From NCBI GenBank assembly GCA_964568395.1, contig CAZMPN010000003.1:1-64000 (forward strand): a stretch of 64,000 bases of DNA, read 5' to 3'. Position numbers and translations under genes: made by a program. This document shows positions 41,897 to 51,275 of this stretch, in pieces. Under the pieces are notes generated by a model. The model was not told the DNA's origin, did no database searches, and saw nothing but the letters and a program-made list of their open reading frames with translations. The DNA is from UBA6016 sp964568395 (GTDB taxonomy: Bacteria > Campylobacterota > Campylobacteria > Campylobacterales > UBA6016). The stretch's first letter is position 1, and every line of letters begins with the position of its first letter.

Positions 41897-44040
41897 TGAA
41901 GACGCAACGACATTCGCAAGCCGAAAAAAAGCTGCATCTGGCTTTTTTATGGCATATGCATCAGCCTTACTATAAGGACGATACGCAAAACGAATACAAA
42001 ATGCCGTGGGTCTTCCTGCACGCCATCAAAGATTACTACGAACTTCCAAACTACCTGGCAAAATTCGACGGCATCAAAGCCACCTTCAATCTCGTGCCGT
42101 CTCTTTTGGAGCAGCTAGAGGAGTACGAGAACGGGTTTGTAAACGATACTTTTCTGTCGATGGTCAAAAAAGAGATATCGATACTGACGGCCGAAGAAAA
42201 AGAGTATCTTTGCGACGCGCTATTTTTTTCAAACCTAAAAACGATGATACACCCGTTCCCAAGATATGTCGAGCTGTACGCCAAGAAAAATTCATTCAAA
42301 GAAAAAAAAGAGTTTGCGGCGTCGCTTGACAAGTCAGAACTTCTCGATCTAGAGGTGCTGTTTTTGCTATCTTGGTGCTCAAACGCCCTAAGAGAAGAGT
42401 CAAAAACCGTATCGTCCCTTATAAACAAAAGCAGAGGATATGACGCATACGATAAGGATATGCTACTAAAAGAGCTTTTCTCGTTCGTAGGCAAAATAAT
42501 CCCGTTTTACGCATCCTTGCAAAAACAAGGAAAAATAGAGATAGCCACCACTCCTTTTTATCATCCTATACTGCCGCTGCTGCTTGACAAAAATGCGGCG
42601 AAAGAGGCCGACAGAAACGCCGTAACGCCGAAGATATTCGCCGATTTTAAAAGCGACGCCGTCAAACACGTAGAGTCGGCTATTACTAAGTTCGAGGGTA
42701 TATTCGGTAAAAAACCGACTACTTTCTGGCCGGCGGAAGGTTCCATAAGCAACGAGGCCTTATCGCTTCTCGCGCAGCATGGCGTCATGCACGTCGGCGC
42801 GGACGAGGATGTGTTGTTTAAGAGCCTGGAGTCGAAATATAGATTCAATATATACAAAAAATATACGGTCGGAAAGGAGCGTAAAATAGGCGTTTTATTC
42901 AGAGATAAAGCGCTTAGCGACCTTATAGGGTTTGCGTACTCCGGCAAAAAGCCGCAGGAGGCCGCAGAGGATTTTATCTCCAGACTTAGCGAAATACACG
43001 ACTCCATCAATTTCGAAGCCGTGGTGCCTATCATACTGGACGGCGAAAATGCCTGGGAGTACTACGACAACAACGCAAAAGAGTTTTTCGAACATCTATA
43101 CACGATGATAGAGAAAACCGAGTGGTGCGACACGATGACGTTTAGCGAAGTCTTTTCCGAAAACGCCATAGAGGCCGCGTCAATAGAAAGCATAAGGCCT
43201 GGAAGCTGGATATACGGTACGTTCTCGACCTGGATGGGCCACGAAGAGAAAAACAGGGCGTGGGAGCTTCTAAGCGAGGCAAAAACGGCGTTTGAAGGCT
43301 CGAAAGGCGAGCTTAGCGACAAAGAGATAGAGGCCGCCACGAAGGAGCTGATGATAGCCGAAGGCTCGGACTGGTTTTGGTGGTACGGAGACGACCACTA
43401 TACGCCGTTGGCGGCCGAATTTGACGAACTGTTCAGGAAGCATCTTCTTATCGTATACAAAATAATAGGCAAGGAGCCGCCGCCAAAACTATATGAAGCG
43501 ATAAACAAAACAAAAACGACAAAAATAAGGCAAAAACCGAAAAATTATATTATGCCGGAGATTGACGGACAGATAACCGATTTTTACGAGTGGCTCGGAG
43601 CCGGCAGTATGGACCTTAGCGCAGAGCTATCGACGATGGATTCGAGCGGCTTTCACTTTGAAAAACTACACTGGGGGTTTGACGACGAAAACATCTATTT
43701 CGCGATTGCCGGAAAGTTTTTGGAGCTGATAGACAAAGGCTACGATCTGCACATAGAGCTGGTGGGGACAAAGGCGATTTCGCTTACGCTGCCGTTTTCA
43801 TCGAAGCGCAGAGTGGTTGAATGTATAGAGGACGAAGAAGCGAAAGGCTTCATAGAATCGGCCGTCGGCGACGTGTTCGAAGTAAGCCTGCCAAAATCAT
43901 GCCTTGAATGCGGCTGCGATATGCTTTTGCAGGCATCATTTGAAATACGCAAAAACTCCAAGACGGTAGAGAGGGTGCCGCATTACGGTTCATTCGAGCT
44001 AGAGGTAAACGAAAAATTCCTAGAAGACTGGTATATATAA
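41896..44040 (+). CDS. GH57 glycoside hydrolase, probable intracellular alpha-amylase/glucan hydrolase
   Basis: The 714-residue protein carries the GH57 motifs in order: HMHQP near residue 20; IEIATTPFYHPILPLL; WPAEG near 279 with the nucleophile glutamate; and LDGENAWEYY near 381 with the acid/base aspartate. SDWFWWYGDD follows. About 150 C-terminal residues form a separate beta-rich domain. No signal peptide is present, so it acts on internal glucan. Family members hydrolyse alpha-1,4 (and some alpha-1,6) bonds; the precise action is not readable. The ATG at 41896 shares one base with the previous stop. A GTG at 41881 is in frame but would overlap more. Confidence 0.88.
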   Translation: MKTQRHSQAEKKLHLAFLWHMHQPYYKDDTQNEYKMPWVFLHAIKDYYELPNYLAKFDGIKATFNLVPSLLEQLEEYENGFVNDTFLSMVKKEISILTAEEKEYLCDALFFSNLKTMIHPFPRYVELYAKKNSFKEKKEFAASLDKSELLDLEVLFLLSWCSNALREESKTVSSLINKSRGYDAYDKDMLLKELFSFVGKIIPFYASLQKQGKIEIATTPFYHPILPLLLDKNAAKEADRNAVTPKIFADFKSDAVKHVESAITKFEGIFGKKPTTFWPAEGSISNEALSLLAQHGVMHVGADEDVLFKSLESKYRFNIYKKYTVGKERKIGVLFRDKALSDLIGFAYSGKKPQEAAEDFISRLSEIHDSINFEAVVPIILDGENAWEYYDNNAKEFFEHLYTMIEKTEWCDTMTFSEVFSENAIEAASIESIRPGSWIYGTFSTWMGHEEKNRAWELLSEAKTAFEGSKGELSDKEIEAATKELMIAEGSDWFWWYGDDHYTPLAAEFDELFRKHLLIVYKIIGKEPPPKLYEAINKTKTTKIRQKPKNYIMPEIDGQITDFYEWLGAGSMDLSAELSTMDSSGFHFEKLHWGFDDENIYFAIAGKFLELIDKGYDLHIELVGTKAISLTLPFSSKRRVVECIEDEEAKGFIESAVGDVFEVSLPKSCLECGCDMLLQASFEIRKNSKTVERVPHYGSFELEVNEKFLEDWYI

Positions 44041-44052
44041 AAGGCTGACACA

Positions 44053-46089
44053 ATGCAAACGAAACTACTACTTGGCCTTCACTCCCATCAACCGATAGAC
44101 AATTTTGATGCCGTGGTTTACGAGGCGATAGAAAAAAGCTATAAACCGTTTTTTGAAACGGTAAAGAACGACGACTGGATGAGATTTTCCCTGCATATCA
44201 GCGGATGGCTTTTTGAGTTTATAAAAAATAACGACAAAGAGCTATTCTCCCTTATAAAATCGTGCTACGACAAAGGGATGATAGAGTTTTTCTCAGGCGG
44301 GTTTTATGAGCCTATTTTGGCGGCCATACCGAGACGCGACAGGTTTTTGCAGATAAAAAAGATGAACCGATTTTTGCTAAACAACTTCGGTGCGAAGCCG
44401 AGAGGGCTATGGCTGACGGAGAGGGTGTGGAGCGAGTCCATAGTCGAGGACTTGTGCGGACTGGATATCGAGTACATCCTAACCGACGATTATCACTTCA
44501 TAGCTGCCGGATACGACGAAAGCTCCCTTGAAGGGTACTTTCTGACGGAGGAGGGCGGCAGCAAACTAGGCGTATTCCCTATTTCGAAAAAACTAAGATA
44601 TCTCATTCCGTTCAAAAAAGCGTCTTCGGCTATAGCGGAACTAGAAAAAGAAGAAAGGGCCGACAAGGCCGCGGTGATATTTGACGACGGCGAGAAGTTC
44701 GGGCTTTGGCCAAAAACTTACGAGTGGGTATACGAAAAAGGGTGGCTAAGGGAGTTTATAGACGGCATAAAGGCTTCGGAGAAGATAAAAATGATGCATT
44801 TTGGCGAATACTTCGACTCCCAAAAACCGCTTGGACTCGCATATCTACCTGAGGTGTCGTACTACGAGATGGGAGAGTGGTCGTTAAATCCGAGCGACGG
44901 AGCGCTCATAGAAAACGTCAAACATCACGCAGCCGGGGTTTTCGGGGCAGAAGCGGCTGACAAGTTCGTCAAAGGCGGAATCTGGAAAAACTTCTTTTTA
45001 AAATATCCGGAAAGCAATAGGATACATAAAAAAACAGTTCGTCTCTCCGCGTTTGCGAAGCAGATAAACAGCGAACAGTTCGACGAAATGCTCCTCAAGA
45101 CGGAAGCGAACGACGCCCTTTGGCACGGCGTATTCGGCGGAGTATATCTGCCGAATCTGAGAGATAACTGCTACAAACACATCATAGAGTGCGAAAAGAA
45201 GCTGGGAATAGCGAAAGCCATAGAAATATCCGACGAAAACTTCGACGGATACGAAGAGGTAAGATTAAAAAACGAGAAGTTCCTAGTCCTTTTCGAAGCC
45301 AAAAACGGCGCGCAGATGACCGATTTTAGCTCTTTTGACTCACTCTTTAATTATCAAAACACACTCACCAGGCGCAAAGAAGCTTATCACCAGAAATTCT
45401 TTGCGCAAAACGGCGTAGCAGACGATAAGACGGATGAGGGTATTGATACGATACACGACATAACGATAGAGGGAGCCGAGAAGCTAAGGGAAAACCTATT
45501 TTACGACTGGTATCAAAAAAACTCCTTCGTGGAGCACATATCGGACGACTCCTTCGATATTCACTCGTTTTTTGCCTGCTCCTTCGTGGAATACGGCGAC
45601 TTTGCAAACCAGCCGTTTGAGCTAAAAAGCCATTCTAAAAACTCTGTTTTATTTGAAAGAGATGGCGGAATATACGTAAACGGACATAAGTTCGGTACAA
45701 AAATATCCAAAAACTTCGAGATTACGGAAAATAGTCTCGAATTTAAAATAGAGCTTGCGACCGACGCAAACGGGGAATTTGTTTTTGCGGAAGAGTTCAA
45801 TCTGCATTTTTGCGACTACGATACGCTTGCGGCTAACAACGAAATCGTATCCGACAACAAAACGGCTTTTGCCGGCATCGATTCGCTAACGCTAAGAGAT
45901 ACGGTAAACGGCAAAGAGATAGTGTTCGAGCTGGACGCCGAGTTCGATACGATAATAGCGCCGACCATAACCGCCAGCCAAAACGAAAAAGGCGCCGAAC
46001 TATGCACGCAAGGAGTATCGATCTCCTTTTATAAAAAATTCAGCAGCTCGACCAGATTCGGCGGGAAACTGGCGATAAAGGATATTTGA
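44053..46089 (+). CDS. 4-alpha-glucanotransferase, GH57 type
   Basis: The 678-residue protein matches the Thermococcus-type 4-alpha-glucanotransferase in length and layout. HSHQP lies near residue 11, the nucleophile glutamate in LTERVWS near 122 and the acid/base aspartate in IFDDGEKFG near 212. The two C-terminal beta domains of that family follow. It transfers alpha-1,4-glucan chains and could recycle short maltodextrins left by phosphorylase. No signal peptide. It lies 12 bases after the other GH57 gene and one base before galT. Confidence 0.92.
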   Translation: MQTKLLLGLHSHQPIDNFDAVVYEAIEKSYKPFFETVKNDDWMRFSLHISGWLFEFIKNNDKELFSLIKSCYDKGMIEFFSGGFYEPILAAIPRRDRFLQIKKMNRFLLNNFGAKPRGLWLTERVWSESIVEDLCGLDIEYILTDDYHFIAAGYDESSLEGYFLTEEGGSKLGVFPISKKLRYLIPFKKASSAIAELEKEERADKAAVIFDDGEKFGLWPKTYEWVYEKGWLREFIDGIKASEKIKMMHFGEYFDSQKPLGLAYLPEVSYYEMGEWSLNPSDGALIENVKHHAAGVFGAEAADKFVKGGIWKNFFLKYPESNRIHKKTVRLSAFAKQINSEQFDEMLLKTEANDALWHGVFGGVYLPNLRDNCYKHIIECEKKLGIAKAIEISDENFDGYEEVRLKNEKFLVLFEAKNGAQMTDFSSFDSLFNYQNTLTRRKEAYHQKFFAQNGVADDKTDEGIDTIHDITIEGAEKLRENLFYDWYQKNSFVEHISDDSFDIHSFFACSFVEYGDFANQPFELKSHSKNSVLFERDGGIYVNGHKFGTKISKNFEITENSLEFKIELATDANGEFVFAEEFNLHFCDYDTLAANNEIVSDNKTAFAGIDSLTLRDTVNGKEIVFELDAEFDTIIAPTITASQNEKGAELCTQGVSISFYKKFSSSTRFGGKLAIKDI

Positions 46090-46090
46090 A

Positions 46091-47119
46091 TTGTCCCACT
46101 ACAGATATAGCGAACTAAAAGACAACTGGGTAATAATATCGCCAAAACGTGTCCGCAGACCGTCGGATTTCGAGCTATCTTCGGCAGAGGCGTACGATGT
46201 AGACTCCCCTTTCGTATACGGCAACGAGCACAAAACGCCGTCCGAGATATACGCCATCAGGGATTACGGCTCAAAAAAAGACTCTCCGGGCTGGAAGGTG
46301 CGCGTAGTCCCAAACAAATATAATGCGTTGGAGATAGAAAAAAATCCAAATAGCGATTTTGACGGAATTTTTGAAAGAATGGACGGATTTGGGGCTCATG
46401 AAATCATTATCGACACGCCAAGATTTCCGTCAAAATTCCACGATCTAAGAATAGAAGAGGCTGCGCTCGTATTTGCGGCCGCTAGAGACAGAAGCGCAGA
46501 CCTCTCCAGAGACATCAGAATCAAATACGTAAATATCTTTAAAAACCAAGGCTCGCTTGCCGGAGCCAGCATATCGCATCCGCACACGCAGATAATAGCG
46601 ATGCCGTTTATTCCAAAAAATATCTTGACCGAAATAGAGCAATCCAGAAAACATTTCGAAACGACAGGAAGGTCGTTAATAGGGGATATCGTAGCCGGTG
46701 AAATAAGGGCTAAAGTAAGAGTGGTGGAAGAGAGCGACAACTTCGTGCTATATTGCCCATATGCGTCTTTTTGGCCTTTTGAGACCGTTCTTTGCCCAAA
46801 AGCGGCCGTCAAGGATTTTTCGCTGCTTGACGAATCGGAGCTTGCGGAGTTGGCGAAAATGACCTTGTATGCGCTAAAGCGCATCAATATGGCCCTAAAA
46901 GACGTCTCATATAATATATTTATAAAGACCGTACCTCCGAAAAGGGATGGAAGGGAGCCTAATTTCTACTACAAACTTGACGAATTCTACCGGTGGCACA
47001 TCGAGATAGTACCGAGGATACCCGTCATAGGCGGTTTCGAACTCTCAAGCGGCGTTTTTATAAATACGGTCACCCCGGAAGAGAGCGCTAAATTTTTGCG
47101 CTCAATTGTTGCGCTATAG
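46091..47119 (+). CDS. galT: Galactose-1-phosphate uridylyltransferase-like protein (GalT)
   Basis: The 342-residue HIT-superfamily enzyme transfers UMP between hexose-1-phosphates. The nucleophile motif is SISHPHTQIIAMP near residue 160, and the C-terminal histidines (YRWHIEIVPR) match GalT. It could make UDP- or other NDP-glucose from glucose-1-phosphate; in some bacteria GalT-like proteins use ADP or phosphate instead. No galE or galK lies beside it, so galactose breakdown is not obviously its role. The start is TTG, with AAAGGAT upstream. Confidence 0.88.
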   Translation: MSHYRYSELKDNWVIISPKRVRRPSDFELSSAEAYDVDSPFVYGNEHKTPSEIYAIRDYGSKKDSPGWKVRVVPNKYNALEIEKNPNSDFDGIFERMDGFGAHEIIIDTPRFPSKFHDLRIEEAALVFAAARDRSADLSRDIRIKYVNIFKNQGSLAGASISHPHTQIIAMPFIPKNILTEIEQSRKHFETTGRSLIGDIVAGEIRAKVRVVEESDNFVLYCPYASFWPFETVLCPKAAVKDFSLLDESELAELAKMTLYALKRINMALKDVSYNIFIKTVPPKRDGREPNFYYKLDEFYRWHIEIVPRIPVIGGFELSSGVFINTVTPEESAKFLRSIVAL

Positions 47120-47130
47120 TTAAAAAAGTT

Positions 47131-47139
47131 TGCTATAAT
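47131..47139 (+). promoter_or_regulatory. Extended -10 promoter before the DUF4912 gene
   Basis: TGCTATAAT is an exact extended -10 element (TGnTATAAT), 34 bases before the next start codon, in the only sizeable gap of this run. No good -35 box is present, which such promoters can do without. Confidence 0.6.
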
Positions 47140-47173
47140 CTAAGCTAATGCACATAAGAAAAAGGTAAACGTC

Positions 47174-47806
47174 ATGGATACAAAAACGAGCGTAGTACCT
47201 ATTGAGGCAAATATAGAGAAGGATAGTTTTTCTTCAAATGTACACGGTGCATCCGTCTTTGCCGAAGAGGCAAAGGACTATGCCGGAGCCGATTACAAAA
47301 TACCGGATAGTTACGGCGTGGATACGCTAAAGCTTATGCCGGTCAACGTAAATACGGTATACATATATTGGGAGATTACCGATAAGCTTATACAAAATTA
47401 TCAATTCGCCACTTTCGCGCTTAGACTGCTAGAAATAGACGGCGAAAACGAAAAAGAGATACTCGGCTTCTACTTTAAAGAGACGGTATCCGGCAAATAC
47501 GCAAACGCCCATATGCCGTCAAAACGCCTTATGGCCATCATCGGCGGCATAGACTCGAACGGCAGATTTACGGAGCTTTTGCGCTCAAACAAGATAACGA
47601 TGCCGAGCGACTCCCTATGCGCTTCGTCGGAAGAGACATGGATGAGCAAGCAGTCGGAGTGGACGGAGCTTATAAAGGCCAGCGTATCGCACTTTTCACA
47701 CGCGAAATCTTCCGTGAGCATCATAAAAGAGATGGAATTTCTAAAAAAATATGGCGAAAAAGCTGCCTTCGGACAATCTAGCTTTGAGCTTCCGAAAAAG
47801 GATTAG
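47174..47806 (+). CDS. DUF4912-containing protein
   Basis: The 210-residue soluble protein has a central DUF4912-like domain: IPDSYGVDTLKLMPVNVNTVYIYWEIT near residues 40-70, resembling glucan-binding or SPOR-like small beta domains. A poorly conserved tail rich in Ser and Glu follows. The family has no established function but recurs beside GH57 branching enzymes. Here it precedes one by three bases behind its own promoter. A glucan-binding or targeting partner for the branching enzyme is an inference. No signal peptide, and no cysteine pattern of note. Confidence 0.8.
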   Translation: MDTKTSVVPIEANIEKDSFSSNVHGASVFAEEAKDYAGADYKIPDSYGVDTLKLMPVNVNTVYIYWEITDKLIQNYQFATFALRLLEIDGENEKEILGFYFKETVSGKYANAHMPSKRLMAIIGGIDSNGRFTELLRSNKITMPSDSLCASSEETWMSKQSEWTELIKASVSHFSHAKSSVSIIKEMEFLKKYGEKAAFGQSSFELPKKD

Positions 47807-47809
47807 GTT

Positions 47810-49393
47810 ATGCCAAAAGGCTATTTTGTTCCCGTACTGCATTCGCATCTACCTTTCGTAAAGCATCCCGGATTCGACTACTTCTTGGAAGAGCATTGGC
47901 TGTTTGAGGCCATTAGCGAGACGTATATTCCGCTGCTTATGGGTTTTAAGGACCTCAAGGACAGAGGGATAAACTTCAAGATCACGATATCGCTTACACC
48001 GCCTCTATGCGAAATGCTGGCAGACGACTACCTGAGACAAAAATACCACGAACATCTCCAAAAGATGATTGGTCTTTGCGAAAAAGAGGTAGAGAGAACA
48101 AAAGAAGACGCCTACTTCAGAGACGTCGCCAGGTTCTACCTAGAGAGGTTTAGCTCCCTAAAGGAGTTTTTTGAAGGATTTCTAAATTATGACGTTCTAA
48201 ACGGCTATAGGCACTTTGCCGCCTCCGGAAATATAGAGATCATAACATGCGGCGCGACGCACGGGTTTTTGCCGCTAATGTCCGCAAATCAGAAAGCCGT
48301 AGAGGTACAGATAGAAGTAGCCGTCGCATCGCACAAAAAACATTTCGGAAGAGCCCCTAACGGCATATGGCTGCCGGAGTGCGCATACTATGACGGCCTG
48401 GACGAAATACTAGACAAAAACGGAATTAAATTCTTTTTTATGGATTCGCACGGCCTGGTATACGCCAAACCTACGCCGAAATTCGGCGTTTTTGCGCCGA
48501 TATATACGCCAAAAGGCGTTGCGGCGTTCGGCAGGGATCCGGATAGCTCCAAGCAGGTGTGGAGCTCCAAAGAGGGATATCCCGGCGATGTCAACTATAG
48601 GGATTTTTACAGGGATATCGGATACGATCTTGACTTCGACTATGTAAAACCGTACATATGCCCCGACGGGACGCGCGTGTTTACTGGACTCAAATACTAC
48701 CGTATCACCTCATCCGCCGACTACAAAGAGGTCTACAATAGGCAAAACGCTCTTTCCAGAACAAAGGAGCACGCCGCAAACTTCCATTTTAACAGAGAGA
48801 AGCAGATAGAGTATCTGAGCGAATTCATGGATAGACCGCCGATGATAGTCTCTCCGTATGATGCGGAGCTTTTCGGACACTGGTGGTTTGAGGGTCCTGA
48901 ATTTTTGATGTCCGTTTTTGAGGAAATGGATAAACACAAGGTCGTCGAGGCGATTACTCCGATGGAGTATCTAGGGCTATACGATACAAACCAGGTGGCG
49001 CAGCCAAATCCATCGTCATGGGGCGACAAAGGCTATTATGACGTCTGGATAAACGGCGGCAACGACTGGATATATAGACATCTGCACTTCATGGCGGATA
49101 AGATGTGCGAGCTGGCGGATAGATACAAAAACTCCAAAGATGCGACCGCCGATAGACTTTTAAATCAAATGGCAAAAGAGCTGCTATTGGCGCAAAGCTC
49201 CGACTGGGCTTTTTTGATGACGACAAAAACGGCGGTCGAATACAGCACCAAAAGAACCAGGGAACACATATCCAATTTTATAAAACTGCTCGATATGCTG
49301 GAAGACGGCGGTTTGGATGAAGAGTTCCTTAGCGCGGTAGAGGATAAAAACTCGATATTCCAAGGGCTCGACTTTAGGATCTACGCCTCTTGA
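47810..49393 (+). CDS. 1,4-alpha-glucan branching enzyme, GH57 (DUF1957) type
   Basis: The 527-residue protein matches archaeal and Thermus GH57 branching enzymes in length and motifs. HSHLPFVKHP is at the N-terminus, and the nucleophile glutamate lies in GIWLPECAY near residue 190. The acid/base aspartate is in SPYDAELFGHWWFEG near 350, and a C-terminal helical region has QSSDWAFLM. It introduces alpha-1,6 branches into glucan, replacing the GH13 enzyme GlgB. AAGGA precedes the ATG. The last codons overlap the ROK kinase start. Confidence 0.93.
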   Translation: MPKGYFVPVLHSHLPFVKHPGFDYFLEEHWLFEAISETYIPLLMGFKDLKDRGINFKITISLTPPLCEMLADDYLRQKYHEHLQKMIGLCEKEVERTKEDAYFRDVARFYLERFSSLKEFFEGFLNYDVLNGYRHFAASGNIEIITCGATHGFLPLMSANQKAVEVQIEVAVASHKKHFGRAPNGIWLPECAYYDGLDEILDKNGIKFFFMDSHGLVYAKPTPKFGVFAPIYTPKGVAAFGRDPDSSKQVWSSKEGYPGDVNYRDFYRDIGYDLDFDYVKPYICPDGTRVFTGLKYYRITSSADYKEVYNRQNALSRTKEHAANFHFNREKQIEYLSEFMDRPPMIVSPYDAELFGHWWFEGPEFLMSVFEEMDKHKVVEAITPMEYLGLYDTNQVAQPNPSSWGDKGYYDVWINGGNDWIYRHLHFMADKMCELADRYKNSKDATADRLLNQMAKELLLAQSSDWAFLMTTKTAVEYSTKRTREHISNFIKLLDMLEDGGLDEEFLSAVEDKNSIFQGLDFRIYAS

Positions 49394-50208
49394 ATATCAC
49401 CTATATCGATTGGGGCGGCACCAATTTCAGGTGTGTCGTGGAAGAGGGCGGTCAAAGCGTTTTTTACGCAAAGCCTAGCATCGAGATAGACATAATCTCT
49501 GAATTAAAAGAGATTTTCAGGCTTCATCCGAATATAACAAAAATCGGCATATCGTTTGCAGGGCAGACAAAAGATAACAAAATCATCTCAGCCCCGAACA
49601 TACAAATAAAAGAGCTTGATCTAAACAAGGTATTCGACTACAAAAAAGAGTTCATCGTAGAAAACGACCTAAAATGCGCTCTTTTGGCCGAGGCCGAATA
49701 CTTCTGCGAGCAAAATATCGCAGTCATATATGTTGGAACCGGCATAGGAAGCGCGTATATGGACGGTGGAAAAACAGTCAGAGGCTTTTTAAATAGCGCC
49801 GGAGAAATAGGTCATATACCATACATAAAAACAAACGCCGTATGCGGATGCGGCAAAGATAACTGTCTGGAGCTCACCGCCTCCGGTAGCGGCTTAGCCA
49901 AAAAGGCGGCGGCGGCGGGCGTCAAATTTGAAAACCTCTCAAAACTAAAAGAAAGCGGTATGCTCGCAGGGGCGGTAGACGAATTCGAGGACGCCCTAGG
50001 CTACGCCGTCTCGCTGGTAGTAACCATCCTGAATCCAAGAATAGTAGTCTTGGGCGGCGGCATAGTAGCCGCAAACGGTTATCTTGTGGAAAACATAAAA
50101 GAATATGTCGCTAAAAACGCTTTCGCCTATAATGCGAAAGAGTGCGAAATCAAGCCCTCAAAACTTGAAGACGGCTCTTTAACGGGTGCGAAACTGCTTT
50201 TAAGATGA
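49390..50208 (+). CDS. ROK-family sugar kinase (probable glucokinase)
   Basis: The 272-residue kinase has the ATP-binding start YIDWGGTNFRC, catalytic region VENDLKCALLAEAE, YVGTGIGSA and the ROK zinc-binding stretch GEIGHIPY...CGCGKDNCLE. LGGGIVAANG near the C-terminus completes the adenosine site. It is a little shorter than typical GlcK (about 310). Phosphorylating the free glucose released by the GH57 enzymes would fit the context; other hexoses are possible. Starts at TTG overlapping the branching enzyme stop by four bases. Confidence 0.88.
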   Translation: MNITYIDWGGTNFRCVVEEGGQSVFYAKPSIEIDIISELKEIFRLHPNITKIGISFAGQTKDNKIISAPNIQIKELDLNKVFDYKKEFIVENDLKCALLAEAEYFCEQNIAVIYVGTGIGSAYMDGGKTVRGFLNSAGEIGHIPYIKTNAVCGCGKDNCLELTASGSGLAKKAAAAGVKFENLSKLKESGMLAGAVDEFEDALGYAVSLVVTILNPRIVVLGGGIVAANGYLVENIKEYVAKNAFAYNAKECEIKPSKLEDGSLTGAKLLLR

Positions 50209-51275
50209 TCCAAAAGCTTATCTTCCTCTCCATCTTATCCCTGTTGTTTATTCTATTCTCCCTCTATTTTTACTACAGGCTCCTAAACTTTTTTACAAAG
50301 CGCAAAAAGAGAAAGCTTCTGATTACGGCTTTGCTGATATTATGGGAGGCCGGCTTTGTCGCAGTGTCGGCAAGCTCAAATTTTTGGCATATAAGGGCAT
50401 TGTTTGCTCCAGTGCTCGGCTTTTTGCTTTTCGCGCTAGTTTTTGCCGTGTGCATCGAGTGTTTAAATCCATTCGGGTTGGCGCAAAAGGCCAAATACCC
50501 CATCTTGGCGTTGTTTGCGGCGACATTTGCATTATCTATAGCTAACGGCACAAAAGAGCCGACTATCAAAAACGTCACGGCTTATACGAAATACAAGCAA
50601 TTAAAGGGATTAAAAGCCGTATTTATAGCGGACACCCATATAGACCCGTCAAAACAAGAGTTTGCCAAAAGGCTCGCCATGCGCATCAGCGGCATAAAGC
50701 CGGATCTGCTCTTGATTTCTGGGGATTTAAGCGACGGCAGAACGGCAGAGCTAAAGGCCGGCTTAGACGCTTTTAAAAATATCAGGCCGAGATATGGGGC
50801 TTTTTTTGTGCCTGGCAATCATGAATACTACTACGGCGACTTTAGGGAGAAGATGGAGTATCTTAGCTCTCTTGGAATAACGGTTTTGGAAAATACGAAC
50901 AAAAGCGTCGCAACACGCTTTGGAGAGTTTGCCGTAGCCGGCCTGACGGATCCCGCGGCCGCCAGAGTCAATCTAGAAGAGCCGAATCCCCAAAAAGCCA
51001 TGGTTAGCGCTCAAAAACCGCTGCTGCTGCTAGCCCACCAGCCCAAAACGGCAAAAGAAGCTCTGGTTCATAGGCCTGATTTTGTCTTTTGCGGACACAC
51101 GCATGACGGACAGATTTGGCCGTTTAGATATATAGTCTCTCTCGTCCAGCCGTATATATACGGCGAGTACAAAAGCGGCAATAGCGATATATTCGTTACG
51201 TCGGGAGTAGGAATATGGGGGCCTCCGATGAGGCTATTTAGCCAATCGGAGATTGTAGTGGTCAGCTTTATTTAG
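50205..51275 (+). CDS. Membrane-anchored metallophosphoesterase (YkuE/YaeI-like)
   Basis: The 356-residue protein has three or four N-terminal membrane helices (about 5-110) and then a calcineurin-like phosphoesterase domain. All metal ligands are present: ADTHID, SGDLSD, PGNHEYYY, LAHQPKT and FCGHTHDGQI. Related proteins act on phospholipid or UDP-diacylglucosamine substrates at the membrane surface; which one applies here cannot be told. It overlaps the ROK kinase by four bases and converges on the pentapeptide-repeat gene with an eight-base overlap of 3' ends. Its link to glucan metabolism is probably only positional. Confidence 0.87.
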   Translation: MIQKLIFLSILSLLFILFSLYFYYRLLNFFTKRKKRKLLITALLILWEAGFVAVSASSNFWHIRALFAPVLGFLLFALVFAVCIECLNPFGLAQKAKYPILALFAATFALSIANGTKEPTIKNVTAYTKYKQLKGLKAVFIADTHIDPSKQEFAKRLAMRISGIKPDLLLISGDLSDGRTAELKAGLDAFKNIRPRYGAFFVPGNHEYYYGDFREKMEYLSSLGITVLENTNKSVATRFGEFAVAGLTDPAAARVNLEEPNPQKAMVSAQKPLLLLAHQPKTAKEALVHRPDFVFCGHTHDGQIWPFRYIVSLVQPYIYGEYKSGNSDIFVTSGVGIWGPPMRLFSQSEIVVVSFI

